Assembly: GCF_021462825.1 (NCBI RefSeq)
Contig: NZ_JAKEEB010000013.1
Coordinates: forward strand, 1 to 64,000
Length of the DNA stretch: 64,000 nucleotides
Direction of reading: 5' to 3'
From: Streptomyces glomeratus
GTDB taxonomy: Bacteria > Actinomycetota > Actinomycetes > Streptomycetales > Streptomycetaceae
In this document: positions 50,593 through 59,710 of the stretch, piece by piece
Position numbering within the stretch: position 1 is the first letter of the stretch
How the letters are laid out: every line of letters begins with the position of its first letter
Translations under genes and position numbers: made by a program
Notes under the pieces: model-generated
The model's input: only the letters and a program-made list of their open reading frames with translations
Databases searched by the model: none
Told to the model about the DNA's origin: nothing

Positions 50593-51267
50593 ATGCGCAC
50601 GAAGAAGACGCTCGCCGCGGCCGCCCTCCTCGCCGCCGCCGCGCTCACCCTCTCCGCCTGCGGATCCGGCGCCGGCGGCGACAAGCCGGTCGCCGAGGTC
50701 TCGGCGGAGTCCGGCTCGGACAAGGCGGCCACCGTGCTCGACCCGCCGTTCGGGAAGCCGGACCTCGTCCTCACCGACACCCGCGGCAGGAAGTACGACC
50801 TGCGCGCGCAGACCAAGGGCAAGCCGACGCTGATCTACTTCGGCTACACCCACTGCCCCGACGTCTGCCCGCTGACCATGAACAACCTCGCCGTCGCCAA
50901 GAAGGAGACGGAGAAGAGCAAGGAGCTGACCCAGGCGCAGAAGGACTCGCTGCGGATCGTGTTCGTCACCACGGATCCGGAGCGTGACACCCCTGCCGCG
51001 CTCGGCAAGTGGCTCCAGGGCATCGATCCCGACGTCGTGGGCCTGACCGGCGACTTCTCCGCCATCCAGGCCGGCGCCCGCCGCCTCGGCATCGACGTCG
51101 AGGCACCGCGGAAGGAGAAGGACGGCAAGATCGTCTCCACCCACGGCAGCCAGGTCATCGCGTTCTCACCGAAGACCGACGGGGGTTATCTGCTCTACGG
51201 CCAGGACGCCACCGTCGACGACTACACCAAGGACCTCCCCAAGATCATCAAGGGGGACAACCCGTGA
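50593..51267 (+). CDS. sco: Sco1/SenC-type copper chaperone lipoprotein
   Basis: A 224-residue lipoprotein. The lipobox LSAC lies at ~20-23 and a thioredoxin-like domain carries the copper motif CPDVC (in YFGYTHCPDVCPLT) and the distal His in STHGSQVIAF. The S. lividans orthologue of this locus delivers copper for radical copper oxidase (GlxA) and cytochrome oxidase maturation (recalled literature). Its TGA overlaps the GTG of the next gene (GTGA). Confidence 0.92.
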   Translation: MRTKKTLAAAALLAAAALTLSACGSGAGGDKPVAEVSAESGSDKAATVLDPPFGKPDLVLTDTRGRKYDLRAQTKGKPTLIYFGYTHCPDVCPLTMNNLAVAKKETEKSKELTQAQKDSLRIVFVTTDPERDTPAALGKWLQGIDPDVVGLTGDFSAIQAGARRLGIDVEAPRKEKDGKIVSTHGSQVIAFSPKTDGGYLLYGQDATVDDYTKDLPKIIKGDNP

Positions 51268-51725
51268 ACCTCCATCTCGGCCGGGTCGCCGCGCTGACGG
51301 CGGCGGGTCTGGTGCTCGCGGGCTGCGGCGGCTCGGGTGGCTCGTCCTCGGCACGGCCCGAACTGAAGGTCACCGGCGCCTATATGCCCGCGCCCGTCAC
51401 CGGCGACATGGCGGCCGGCTTCTTCACCGTCACCAACGCCGGTGGCGCCGACACCCTCACCTCCGTCACGAGCAACGCCGCCCGTGAGGTGACGCTGCAC
51501 TCCACCAAGGACGGTGCGATGGAGGAGGAGAAGTCGTTTCCTGTGCCCGCGGACGGCACACTCGACTTCGCGAGCGGCGGCAACCACCTGATGTTCGAGA
51601 ACCTCACCCGCAAGCCGAAGCAGGGCGACAAGGTGCCCGTGCAGCTGCACTTTGCCAAGTCCGGAACGGTCACGGTCGAGATGCCGGTGAAGTCGGCGAC
51701 GTACTCCCCCAAGACCGGGCACTGA
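51264..51725 (+). CDS. PCuAC-type extracytoplasmic copper chaperone (ECuC-like)
   Basis: A 153-residue lipoprotein with GTG start overlapping sco. The lipobox is LAGC at ~19-22. The PCuAC/DUF461 domain has YMPAP...MAAGFFTVTNAGG, the copper-ligand region EVTLHSTKDGAM, then GGNHLMFENL, i.e. the H/M pattern of the Cu(I) site. It is expected to hand Cu(I) to Sco, encoded immediately upstream. Confidence 0.9.
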   Translation: MNLHLGRVAALTAAGLVLAGCGGSGGSSSARPELKVTGAYMPAPVTGDMAAGFFTVTNAGGADTLTSVTSNAAREVTLHSTKDGAMEEEKSFPVPADGTLDFASGGNHLMFENLTRKPKQGDKVPVQLHFAKSGTVTVEMPVKSATYSPKTGH

Positions 51726-51738
51726 GAGAGGGAACACC

Positions 51739-53823
51739 GTGACGCAGGCCATCGCTCCCGACGCGCACGTCCGGAGAGACATCCGGGCGGCGCCGCCGCG
51801 CACGCGCCGTCTCCGGGCGCTCCAGGCACTGCTGGCGCTGCTGCTCGCCGTCATGGGCGCGCTCTTCGCCGGGGCCGCGCCCGCCTCCGCGCACGCCGCG
51901 CTGATCGGCAGCGACCCGGCGCAGGGAACGGTGGTCGACAAGGCGCCCACCCAGGTCACCCTCACCTTCTCCGAGAACGTGGCGCTCTCCGACGGCTCGC
52001 TGCGGGTCCTCGATCCACGCGGACAGCGCGTCGACACGGGGAAGCCGTCCAACCTGAGCGGGACGATGTACGGGGTGCGGGTGCGCGCGGGACTGCCCAA
52101 GGGCACGTACACCGTCACCTACCAGGTGGTGTCGGCGGACAGTCATCCGGTCTCCGGCGCCTTCACCTTCTCCGTCGGCGCGCCGTCCGCGACCACGGTC
52201 CCGGTCTCCGGCCCGGCCGCGGGCGGCGGCGTCGTCGGCTGGCTCTACGGGTTCGCACGGTACGTCTCCTACGCCGGATTCATCGTCCTGGTCGGCGGCG
52301 CGGCCTTCGTGCTGGCCTGCTGGCAGCGGGGCGCCGGCGTACGGGCGGTACAGCGGCTCGTGGTCTCCGGGTGGGTGGCCCTCACCTCGGCGACGCTCAC
52401 GCTGCTGCTCCTGCGCGGTTCGTACACCGGCTCGGGGAAGATCGCCGACGTCTTCGACGTGTCCCTGGTCGGGCAGGTGCTCCAGACCAAGGCCGGGGCG
52501 GCGCTGGTCTCCCGGCTGCTGCTGCTCGCGGCCGGGGCGCTCTTCATCGCGGTGCTCTTCGGGGCGTACGTGCGACGGGACACGGGCGCCGAGGCGGCGG
52601 ACGGCGAGGGAGCGGACGGCGAGGGCGGCTCCTCGGAGGACGACGCCGCCCGGGACGCCGAGAAGCGGGATCTCACCTTCGGCCTCGCCCTCGGCGGGAC
52701 CGTCGTGGCGGCGGGGCTCGCGGCGACCTGGGCGATGGCCGAGCACGCCTCGACCGGCATCCAGACCGGTCTCGCGATGCCGGTCGACGTCCTGCATCTG
52801 CTGGCCGTCGCCTGCTGGCTGGGCGGGCTCACCACACTGCTCCTGGTGCTGTACCGGGCACCCTCGCTCGAGGCGGCGGCCGTGCGGCGCTTCTCGCGCC
52901 TCGCGTTCGTGTGCGTCGTGGCGCTGACCGCGACCGGGGTCTACCAGGCGTGGCGTCAGCTCGGCTCTTGGTCGGCCCTGACCGGGACGTCCTACGGGCA
53001 GCTGCTGCTCGTGAAGGTCGCCCTGGTCGCCGTTCTCGTGGGCATCGCCTGGATCTCACGGCGCTGGACGGCGCGGCTGGCGGATGCACCGGTCGCGGCG
53101 GTGGAGAAGGACTCGGCGGGGAAGCAGCGCACGACGGCGGCCAAGCGCGCGACCGTTGCGGCGAAGGCGTCGGCCAAGGGATCGGCGAAAGCGTCAGTGA
53201 AGGCGGCGGCCAAGGGATCGGCGAAGGGCGGCGCGCGGGGGAATGCCCCCGATTCGGAGCGGGCCGCGCAGCTGGCCCGGCAGCAGGCTGCCGTGGCAGC
53301 GGCAGAGGCCAAGCGGGTCCGCGAGGCCGACCCCGTCCGTTCGGGACTGCGCCGCTCCGTGCTCGCCGAGGCCGGCGTCGCGATCGTCCTGCTCGCCGTC
53401 ACCACCGCGCTGACCACGACCGAGCCGGGACGTACGGAGGAGGCGGCCAAGGCGGCCACCGCGTCCGCCTCGCAGCGGTCGGGCCTCCTGTCGCTGAAGG
53501 TCCCCTTCGACACCGGCGGCCAGGAGGGAAAGGGCACCGTGCAGGTCACCCTCGACCCTGCCCGTGTGGGCGCAAACGAGATGCACGTCTATGTGGTGCG
53601 GCCCAACGGCAAGGCCTTCGACGTCCCGGAGGTCAAGGTCGCCTTCACCCTGGAGTCCAAGGGCATCGGACCGCTCCCCGTCGTGCCCGACCGCATCGCC
53701 ACCGGGCACTGGTCGGCGAGCGGCGTGCAGATCCCCATGGCGGGCGACTGGAAGATCGCGGTGACCGTCCGGACCTCCGACATCGACCAGGCAACCGTCA
53801 CCAAGAACGCGAAGATCGGCTGA
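51739..53823 (+). CDS. CopC-CopD fusion copper-transport protein
   Basis: A 694-residue protein with GTG start and a GAGAGAGGG site. A signal peptide occupies 1-~51. The mature CopC domain starts with His52 (HAALIGSDPAQGTV) and has the second ligand region DSHPVSGAFTFSVG. The CopD membrane domain follows (~160-445, eight or so spans, MAEHASTGIQTGL, GLTTLLLVLYRAPS). An unusual Lys/Ala/Ser/Gly-rich stretch (~455-540) follows, with AAKASAKGSAKASVK-type repeats, then another span and a C-terminal YtkA-like beta domain (~580-690). It likely imports or buffers copper at the membrane. Confidence 0.9.
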   Translation: MTQAIAPDAHVRRDIRAAPPRTRRLRALQALLALLLAVMGALFAGAAPASAHAALIGSDPAQGTVVDKAPTQVTLTFSENVALSDGSLRVLDPRGQRVDTGKPSNLSGTMYGVRVRAGLPKGTYTVTYQVVSADSHPVSGAFTFSVGAPSATTVPVSGPAAGGGVVGWLYGFARYVSYAGFIVLVGGAAFVLACWQRGAGVRAVQRLVVSGWVALTSATLTLLLLRGSYTGSGKIADVFDVSLVGQVLQTKAGAALVSRLLLLAAGALFIAVLFGAYVRRDTGAEAADGEGADGEGGSSEDDAARDAEKRDLTFGLALGGTVVAAGLAATWAMAEHASTGIQTGLAMPVDVLHLLAVACWLGGLTTLLLVLYRAPSLEAAAVRRFSRLAFVCVVALTATGVYQAWRQLGSWSALTGTSYGQLLLVKVALVAVLVGIAWISRRWTARLADAPVAAVEKDSAGKQRTTAAKRATVAAKASAKGSAKASVKAAAKGSAKGGARGNAPDSERAAQLARQQAAVAAAEAKRVREADPVRSGLRRSVLAEAGVAIVLLAVTTALTTTEPGRTEEAAKAATASASQRSGLLSLKVPFDTGGQEGKGTVQVTLDPARVGANEMHVYVVRPNGKAFDVPEVKVAFTLESKGIGPLPVVPDRIATGHWSASGVQIPMAGDWKIAVTVRTSDIDQATVTKNAKIG

Positions 53824-53831
53824 ACCCCACC

Positions 53832-55232
53832 ATGGCTGACCAGTCCACATCGGAGGCGTCGGAGGCGTCCCCCGAGGGCATCCCCTCCCAGAAGACGCCC
53901 GGCCACCCCACGGCCAAGAGCTCGCCCAGGGGAGCCGCGGCACGCGGCTCCTCGAAGAGGACCGCTCCCATCAAGAGCACCCCCGAGGAGGCCGCTTCCG
54001 GCAGTGCTCTTCCGCAGGGAGTGATCTCGCGGCGGCGGCTCCTCGGGACCGCCGGGGCCACCGGGCTCGCCCTGGGCGCGGCCGGCGGAGCCGCCGGATA
54101 CGCGGCGGCACCTTCCGAGAAGAGCACTCCCCTGACCTCGCTCGGCACCGACCGGGCGATGTTTCACGGGAAACATCAGCCCGGCATCACCGAGGCTCTC
54201 CAGGCGCGTGGCCATCTCGCCGCCTTCGACCTGGCGCCCGGTGCGGGCCGCAAGGAGGCCGCCGCACTGCTGCGCCGCTGGTCGGCCATCGCCGAGCGGC
54301 TGATGGCGGGCGAGGCGGCCCCGCACGACGACACCGGCGTCGCCCGTGACGCGGGCCCCTCGGCCCTGACGATCACCTTCGGCTTCGGGAACAGCTTCTT
54401 CTCCCGCACGGGCCTGGAGAAGCAGCGTCCGTCCGCCCTGGACCCGCTGCCCGACTTCTCCTCCGACCGGCTGGACAAGTCCCGTAGCGACGGCGACCTG
54501 TGGGTCCAGATCGGTGCCGATGACGCGCTCGTCGCCTTCCACGCCCTGCGCGCCATCCAGAAGGACGCGGGCGGCGCGGCGCGGCTGCGCTGGCAGATGA
54601 ACGGCTTCAACCGCTCTCCGGGCGCCACCGCCCACCCGATGACGGCGCGCAATCTGATGGGCCAGATCGACGGCACACGCAACCCGAAGCCGGCCGACCC
54701 CGATTTCGACCGGCGGATCTTCGTCCCCGCGTCCGGCGACCCGGCATGGATGGCGAACGGCTCGTACGCCGTCGTACGCCGGATCCGCATGCTCCTCGAC
54801 GACTGGGAGAAGCTCTCGCTCCAGGCCCAGGAGGCGGTCATCGGACGCCGAAAGTCCGATGGGGCACCGCTCAGCGGCGGCACCGAGACGACCGCCATGG
54901 ACCTGGAGAAGTCCGGTGCCGACGGCACCCCGGTCGTGCCCCTGAACGCGCACGCGCGGATCACCCGGCCCGACCGGAACGGGGGCGCGGCGATGCTGCG
55001 CCGCCCGTTCTCCTTCCACGACGGCTTCGACGCGGACGGGACGCCCGACGCGGGCCTGCTGTTCATCTGCTGGCAGGCGGATCCGCTGCGCGGTTTCGTC
55101 CCGGTCCAGCGCAAGCTCGACCGGGGGGACGCGCTGTCGCCGTACATTCGCCACGAGGCGAGCGGCCTGTTCGCGGTGCCGGGCGGGGCGGCGGAGGGGG
55201 AGTACGTCGGGCAGCGGCTGCTGGAGGGGTGA
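53832..55232 (+). CDS. dtpA: Tat-exported DyP-type heme peroxidase (DtpA/EfeB-like)
   Basis: A 466-residue protein. A long polar N-region precedes a twin-arginine signal (SRRRLLGTAG at ~66-75, hydrophobic core to ~92). The DyP domain has GQIDGTRNPKP (GXXDG motif with catalytic Asp), the proximal heme His in PLNAHARI and the distal Arg in the following RPDRNGG...MLRRPFSF region. In S. lividans the orthologue DtpA works in the copper-trafficking pathway with Sco and ECuC. A parS-like palindrome lies inside the coding sequence at 54161-54174. Confidence 0.92.
   Translation: MADQSTSEASEASPEGIPSQKTPGHPTAKSSPRGAAARGSSKRTAPIKSTPEEAASGSALPQGVISRRRLLGTAGATGLALGAAGGAAGYAAAPSEKSTPLTSLGTDRAMFHGKHQPGITEALQARGHLAAFDLAPGAGRKEAAALLRRWSAIAERLMAGEAAPHDDTGVARDAGPSALTITFGFGNSFFSRTGLEKQRPSALDPLPDFSSDRLDKSRSDGDLWVQIGADDALVAFHALRAIQKDAGGAARLRWQMNGFNRSPGATAHPMTARNLMGQIDGTRNPKPADPDFDRRIFVPASGDPAWMANGSYAVVRRIRMLLDDWEKLSLQAQEAVIGRRKSDGAPLSGGTETTAMDLEKSGADGTPVVPLNAHARITRPDRNGGAAMLRRPFSFHDGFDADGTPDAGLLFICWQADPLRGFVPVQRKLDRGDALSPYIRHEASGLFAVPGGAAEGEYVGQRLLEG
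54161..54174 (+). promoter_or_regulatory. parS-like site inside the DyP peroxidase gene
   Basis: GTTTCACGGGAAAC differs from the parS consensus by one base, and the palindrome extends 3 bp on both sides (GAT...ATC). Streptomyces chromosomes carry many parS sites near oriC, some within genes. Confidence 0.6.
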
Positions 55233-55299
55233 CCGGGGGCGGCGCAGCCGTTGTCCATGGATGCGAGCCGGGTTCCGCCGGGCCCATTAGGGTGAGGTC

Positions 55300-56232
55300 A
55301 TGCCAGCCAGCTATGCGTATCTCGGTCCCGAGGGCACCTTCACCGAGGTCGCCCTGCGCACGCTGCCGGAGTCCGCGACCCGGGAGCTCGTCCCGATGGT
55401 GTCGGTCCCGGCGGCGCTCGACGCCGTCCGCAACGGCGAGGCCGAGGCCGCGTTCGTGCCGATCGAGAACTCGGTGGAGGGCGGCATCACGACCACGCTC
55501 GACGAGCTGGTCGCCGGTGAGCCGCTGATGATCTACCGGGAGGTCCTCCTCTCGATCACCTTCGCGCTGCTGGTCCGCCCCGACACCAAGCTCTCCGAGA
55601 TCAAGACGGTCACCGCGCATCCGGCCGCACAGCCGCAGGTGCGCAACTGGCTGAAGGCCAACCTTCCGGACGCCGTCTGGGAGTCCGCCGCGTCCAACGC
55701 GGACGGCGCCCGGCTGGTCCAGGAGGGCCGTTACGACGCCGCGTTCGCGGGTGAGTTCGCCGCCGCGCGCTATGGCCTCGAGGCCCTGGAGACCGGCATC
55801 CACGACGCGGAGAACGCGCAGACACGCTTTGTGCTGGTGGGCAGGCCTGCTCGGCCGGCGGCTCCGACAGGCGCGGACAAGACCTCGGTCGTTCTGTGGC
55901 AGCGCGACGACCACCCCGGTGGCCTGCGCGACCTGCTGGGCGAATTCGCCGTCCGGGGTGTGAACCTGATGCTGCTCCAGTCCCGCCCTACCGGAGCGGG
56001 AATCGGGAACTACTGCTTCTGTATCGACGCCGAGGGTCATATCTCCGACCGCCGGGTCGCCGAGGCCCTGATGGGGCTGAAGCGGATATGTCTCCAGGTG
56101 CGGTTCCTCGGCTCGTACCCGCGTGCCGGCATCACGCCGGACGAGGTCCGGGTTCAACCGGCGGGGACGTCGGACGGCGAGTTCATGGAGGCCGCGGACT
56201 GGGTGGCCCGCTGTCAGGACGGCCGGTTCTAG
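55300..56232 (+). CDS. pheA: Prephenate dehydratase
   Basis: A 310-residue enzyme. The PDT domain spans ~1-185 (YLGPEGTFTEVALRTL, PIENSVEGGITTTLDEL, AQTRFVLVGRP with the essential TRF motif), and a C-terminal ACT regulatory domain follows from ~200 (HPGGLRDLLGEFAVRGVNLMLLQSRPTG) for phenylalanine feedback. It converts prephenate to phenylpyruvate. Monofunctional, without a chorismate mutase domain, as usual in actinobacteria. Confidence 0.95.
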   Translation: MPASYAYLGPEGTFTEVALRTLPESATRELVPMVSVPAALDAVRNGEAEAAFVPIENSVEGGITTTLDELVAGEPLMIYREVLLSITFALLVRPDTKLSEIKTVTAHPAAQPQVRNWLKANLPDAVWESAASNADGARLVQEGRYDAAFAGEFAAARYGLEALETGIHDAENAQTRFVLVGRPARPAAPTGADKTSVVLWQRDDHPGGLRDLLGEFAVRGVNLMLLQSRPTGAGIGNYCFCIDAEGHISDRRVAEALMGLKRICLQVRFLGSYPRAGITPDEVRVQPAGTSDGEFMEAADWVARCQDGRF

Positions 56233-56771
56233 CCAGGACCGCCGGTTCAGCGTGCCCGGTACTACCTGCGGATTTTCGTTGTCCACAGAAGTTATCCACA
56301 GGTTGGCTTCTCGATCTGGGGACAAGTCGACAACACGGCCCTTCGGGGTCGATAAATCTCTCCCGTGACCCCCCGTTCGTCTACCGCCGCGTTCGACACT
56401 GTTGTCCACCCGTTTCTCCCGATCAACTCTTTGAGGCGACCCCTTTGCACCCAAAAGTGCAAGTAGTGACGGTTTGAACAGCGAATTCCAGGCTCACCGG
56501 AGAGCCTTCGGAGTGATCAACTCCGGAGTCCACAGATCTTCCGCACAGCCTGTGGATAACTCCAGGAGGCCTGTGGACGCCTGTGGACAAGCCGAGCCCA
56601 AATCCCGCTGTCCACAAGGAATTCCAGTCAATGGAGCGTCCCCGGAACGCCTCGTTCCGGGGACAGTACCCCTTTTCTTGACACGCTACGTAATTGCCGC
56701 ACAACGGAACATGTTGCGCGGATCGATAAACGGAGTCGTAGGCCGCAACCCCGCACCGGTAGCCTTGAGGG
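56233..56771. promoter_or_regulatory. 539-bp intergenic region with a DnaA-box cluster
   Basis: No gene. Four perfect 9-mers: TTGTCCACA at 56279-56287 (+), TTATCCACA at 56292-56300 (+), and their complements at 56551-56559 and 56582-56590 (- strand). Three near-matches lie at 56402-56410, 56572-56580 and 56608-56616. The two groups face each other across ~250 bases of below-average GC. The serS promoter must also lie here. Confidence 0.85.
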
Positions 56772-58049
56772 GTGATTGACCTTCGCCTGCTCCGTGAGGA
56801 CCCCGACCGTGTTCGCGCGTCCCAGCGCGCCCGTGGTGAGGACGTCGCGCTCGTCGACGCCCTCCTCTCCGCCGACGAGCGGCGCAGGTCGTCCGGCGTC
56901 CGCTTCGACGAGCTCCGTTCCGAGCAGAAGGCGCTCGGCAAGCTGATCCCCAAGGCCACCGGAGACGAGAAGGCCGAACTGCTGGGGAAGGCGAGCCGGC
57001 TCGCCGCCGACGTCAAGGCGGCCGACGCCGAACAGAACGAGGCCGAGGAGGAGACCAAACGGCTTCTGCTCCAGCTCGGCAATCTGGTGCACCCCGACGT
57101 CCCGGTCGGCGGCGAGGAGGACTTCGTCGTCCTGGAGACGCACGGCACCATCCGCGACTTCGGCGCCGAGGGCTTCGAGCCCAAGGACCACCTCGAGCTG
57201 GGCGAGGCGCTCGGCGCGATCGACGTCGAGCGTGGCGCGAAGGTCTCCGGCTCGCGCTTCTACTACCTGACGGGCATCGGCGCCCTGCTGGAGCTGGCGC
57301 TCGTCAACGCGGCGATGGCGCGGGCAGCGGAGGCCGGGTTCACCCCGATGCTCACCCCCGCCCTGGTCCGTCCGCGCGCCATGGAGGGCACGGGCTTCCT
57401 CGGCCAGGCCGCGGAGAACGTGTACCACCTGGAGAAGGACGACTTCTACCTGGTCGGCACGTCCGAGGTCCCGCTCGCCGCGTACCACATGGACGAGATC
57501 ATCGACGCGGACCGGCTGCCGCTGCGCTACGCGGGCTTCTCCCCGTGCTTCCGCCGCGAGGCCGGGACATACGGCAAGGACACGCGCGGCATCTTCCGCG
57601 TGCACCAGTTCGACAAGGTCGAGATGTTCTCGTACGTCGACCCCGAGGACGCGGAGAACGAGCACAAGCGGCTCCTGGAGTGGGAGAAGGACTGGCTCAA
57701 CGCCCTGGAGCTGCCGTTCCAGGTCATCGACGTGGCGACGGGTGACCTGGGCGCGTCCGCCTCGCGCAAGTACGACTGCGAGGCCTGGATCCCCACGCAG
57801 GGCAAGTACCGTGAGCTGACCTCGACCTCCAACTGCGACGGCTTCCAGGCCCGCCGTCTGTCGATCCGCATGCGGGACGGCAAGAAGGTGCAGCCGCTGG
57901 CGACGCTGAACGGCACGCTGTGCGCCGTACCGCGGACGATCGTGGCGATCCTGGAGAACCACCAGCTGGCCGACGGCTCCGTGCGGGTGCCCGAGATCCT
58001 TCGCCCCTACCTGGGCGGCCGGGAGCTGCTGGAGCCCGTGGCCAAGTGA
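56772..58049 (+). CDS. serS: Seryl-tRNA synthetase
   Basis: A 425-residue class II synthetase with GTG start. The N-terminal coiled-coil tRNA-binding arm spans ~28-100. The catalytic core has motif 2 around [21 protein letters not shown] and motif 3 in [18 protein letters not shown]. It charges all tRNA-Ser species; three tRNA-Ser genes are in this window, one 868 bases downstream. Its stop overlaps the start of the HAD gene (GTGA). Confidence 0.97.
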   Translation: MIDLRLLREDPDRVRASQRARGEDVALVDALLSADERRRSSGVRFDELRSEQKALGKLIPKATGDEKAELLGKASRLAADVKAADAEQNEAEEETKRLLLQLGNLVHPDVPVGGEEDFVVLETHGTIRDFGAEGFEPKDHLELGEALGAIDVERGAKVSGSRFYYLTGIGALLELALVNAAMARAAEAGFTPMLTPALVRPRAMEGTGFLGQAAENVYHLEKDDFYLVGTSEVPLAAYHMDEIIDADRLPLRYAGFSPCFRREAGTYGKDTRGIFRVHQFDKVEMFSYVDPEDAENEHKRLLEWEKDWLNALELPFQVIDVATGDLGASASRKYDCEAWIPTQGKYRELTSTSNCDGFQARRLSIRMRDGKKVQPLATLNGTLCAVPRTIVAILENHQLADGSVRVPEILRPYLGGRELLEPVAK

Positions 58050-58864
58050 GCGCGGCCGGGCCCGACCGTTTTCCGTACCGGCTGATCGCGACCGATCTCG
58101 ACGGGACGCTTCTGCGCCCCGACGAGACGGTCTCCGCGCGCACCCGTGCGGCACTCGCCGCGGCCACCGCGGCGGGCGCGGCGCACATCGTCGTCACCGG
58201 CCGCGCGGTCCCGTGGACCCGCCCCATCCTCGACGACCTCGGATACCGGGGGCTCGCGGTGTGCGGCCAGGGCGCACAGGTGTACCACGCGGGGGAGCGG
58301 CGGCTGCTGACGTCGGTCACCCTGGACCGGCAGATCGCGGGTCTCGCGCTGGCGAAGATCGAGGCGGAGGTGGGCCCGCTGCTGCTGGCGGCGAGCCGGG
58401 ACGGGCTGGACGGGGAGGTCCTCGTCGGCCCCGGCTACCGGGTCCACGACGGACCGCTGCCGTACCAGCCGGTCAGGGACCCGGCGGACCTGTGGTCGGC
58501 CCCGCTGAACAAGATCTACATCCAGCACCCGAGGCTGAGCGACGACGAGCTGGCCGAGGCGGCGCAGCAGGCCGCCGGGGGTCTTGTCGGCGTCACGATG
58601 GCGGGCGAGGGGATAGTGGAGATCCTGCCGCTGGGCCTGACGAAGGCCACGGGACTGTCGCTGGCCGCCCGCCGCCTGGGGTTGAAGGCCGCGGACACGA
58701 TCGCCTTCGGCGACATGCCGAACGACATACCGATGTTCGCCTGGGCGAGCCGGGGCGTGGCCATGGCCAATGCCCACGAGGACCTCAAGGCCGTCGCGGA
58801 CGAGGTGACGCTCTCCGACGAGGAGGACGGGATCGCGGTGGTGCTGGAGCGCTTGCTGGGTTAG
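58046..58864 (+). CDS. HAD-superfamily (Cof-type) phosphatase
   Basis: A 272-residue protein, GTG start overlapping the serS stop, so the two form an operon. HAD motif I is [13 protein letters not shown], motif II the Thr/Ser in IVVTGR, motif III the Lys in [15 protein letters not shown] and motif [13 protein letters not shown]; a C2 cap lies between. Cof-type enzymes dephosphorylate sugar or nucleotide phosphates; the substrate is unknown. Confidence 0.9.
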   Translation: MSAAGPDRFPYRLIATDLDGTLLRPDETVSARTRAALAAATAAGAAHIVVTGRAVPWTRPILDDLGYRGLAVCGQGAQVYHAGERRLLTSVTLDRQIAGLALAKIEAEVGPLLLAASRDGLDGEVLVGPGYRVHDGPLPYQPVRDPADLWSAPLNKIYIQHPRLSDDELAEAAQQAAGGLVGVTMAGEGIVEILPLGLTKATGLSLAARRLGLKAADTIAFGDMPNDIPMFAWASRGVAMANAHEDLKAVADEVTLSDEEDGIAVVLERLLG

Positions 58865-58916
58865 CCGGCGCGGCACCGTGCGCCGGATGCGCCCATGTCG
58901 GGCGGCCCATGTCTCG

Positions 58917-59004
58917 CGGAGGATGCGCGGATCGAACGCGCGCGGGCTTTCCAGACCCGACCAAGGCTTAGCAAGCCTGTGCCTTACCGCTCGGCCAATC
59001 CTCC
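58917..59004 (-). tRNA. Second, divergent tRNA-Ser(GCT)
   Basis: Eighty-eight bases: acceptor GGAGGAT/ATCCTCC, D-arm GGCCGAGCGGTAAGGC, anticodon loop TTGCTAA giving GCT, long variable arm, T-loop TTCGATC. It reads the same codons as the gene at 15648-15738 but differs widely in sequence. Confidence 0.85.
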
Positions 59005-59290
59005 GGGTGGGCGGCCCACGCGAATCCCTTCGCGTGCTCGAAGCGGCCGCCCCGGGCAGTTCCCCGTGCGGGGCGGGCTCGACGGAGGGGTAACTACTCC
59101 GGAGCCCGCCGCGGGCTGCCCTGTCGGGAGCCCGGCGTACTGCCGTGCATGGACATCGCCCAGCTCCTCTCCCGGAACGTGGCGCCGGCTCGATCCGGCG
59201 TCGTGGACATAGCCACTGTGCCCGTCCACCGCATCGGGCGCCACCGAATAAATTCCGCCTGTCGCGGGGGCCGCCGGGGGCGCACGCCCG

Positions 59291-59530
59291 CTACCGGCGG
59301 CGCCACCTGCGGCGGCGGGCCTTGCTGAAGAACCAGCCGGCGGGCGGCTCGTCCGAGCGCCAGGGCTGGGGGTCGGGCGCCTCGTTCCGCCAGCGGGCGG
59401 CCAGCATCCGGGCGCGCGCGGAGGGCTCCGTGGTCGCCGCGGACCGTATGAAGTCCTCGTCGAACACGACGCCGTCCCAGGCTTCCCCGGCCTCTCCCGG
59501 CCCTTCGCCCTGTGGTGCGTCCGCTGTCAT
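59291..59530 (-). CDS. Small conserved-looking cytoplasmic protein (hypothetical)
   Basis: A 79-residue protein from the ATG 59528-59530 with GGAAAGGA as ribosome site; an ATG six codons upstream is less well placed. Acidic first half (GEAWDGVVFDEDFIRSAATTEPSARARMLAARW), then PPAGWFFSKARRRRWRRR, a very basic end. The DEDFIR..ATTEPSARARML pattern looks like a maintained small protein; no known domain. Confidence 0.6.
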   Translation of the reverse strand: MTADAPQGEGPGEAGEAWDGVVFDEDFIRSAATTEPSARARMLAARWRNEAPDPQPWRSDEPPAGWFFSKARRRRWRRR

Positions 59531-59646
59531 GCCCGGTCCTTTCCGCAACGCATCCCCTGTGCCCAGTGTGCCCGGGCAGATGTGAAGCCGCTGTCAAAAA
59601 GCCTTCTGCGAAGACGCGGGCAACGGCCCGCCTCCGAGGCGCATAC

Positions 59647-59676
59647 GGGCGCGGCCTCCTTCCGGGGGCCGCGCCC
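59647..59676 (-). terminator. Terminator of the ABC-transporter operon
   Basis: A 10-bp perfect GC stem (59647-59656 with 59667-59676) lies 35 bases past the stop of the last permease gene on the minus strand. Confidence 0.65.
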
Positions 59677-59710
59677 GCGCCGGAGCCCCGCCGGGGCCCC
59701 ACGGTCGCTG

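Noticed and set aside
56279-56616. The DnaA-box cluster as the chromosomal origin oriC
   Set aside because: Streptomyces oriC lies between dnaA and dnaN with many more boxes; here the neighbours are pheA and serS and the number of boxes is small.
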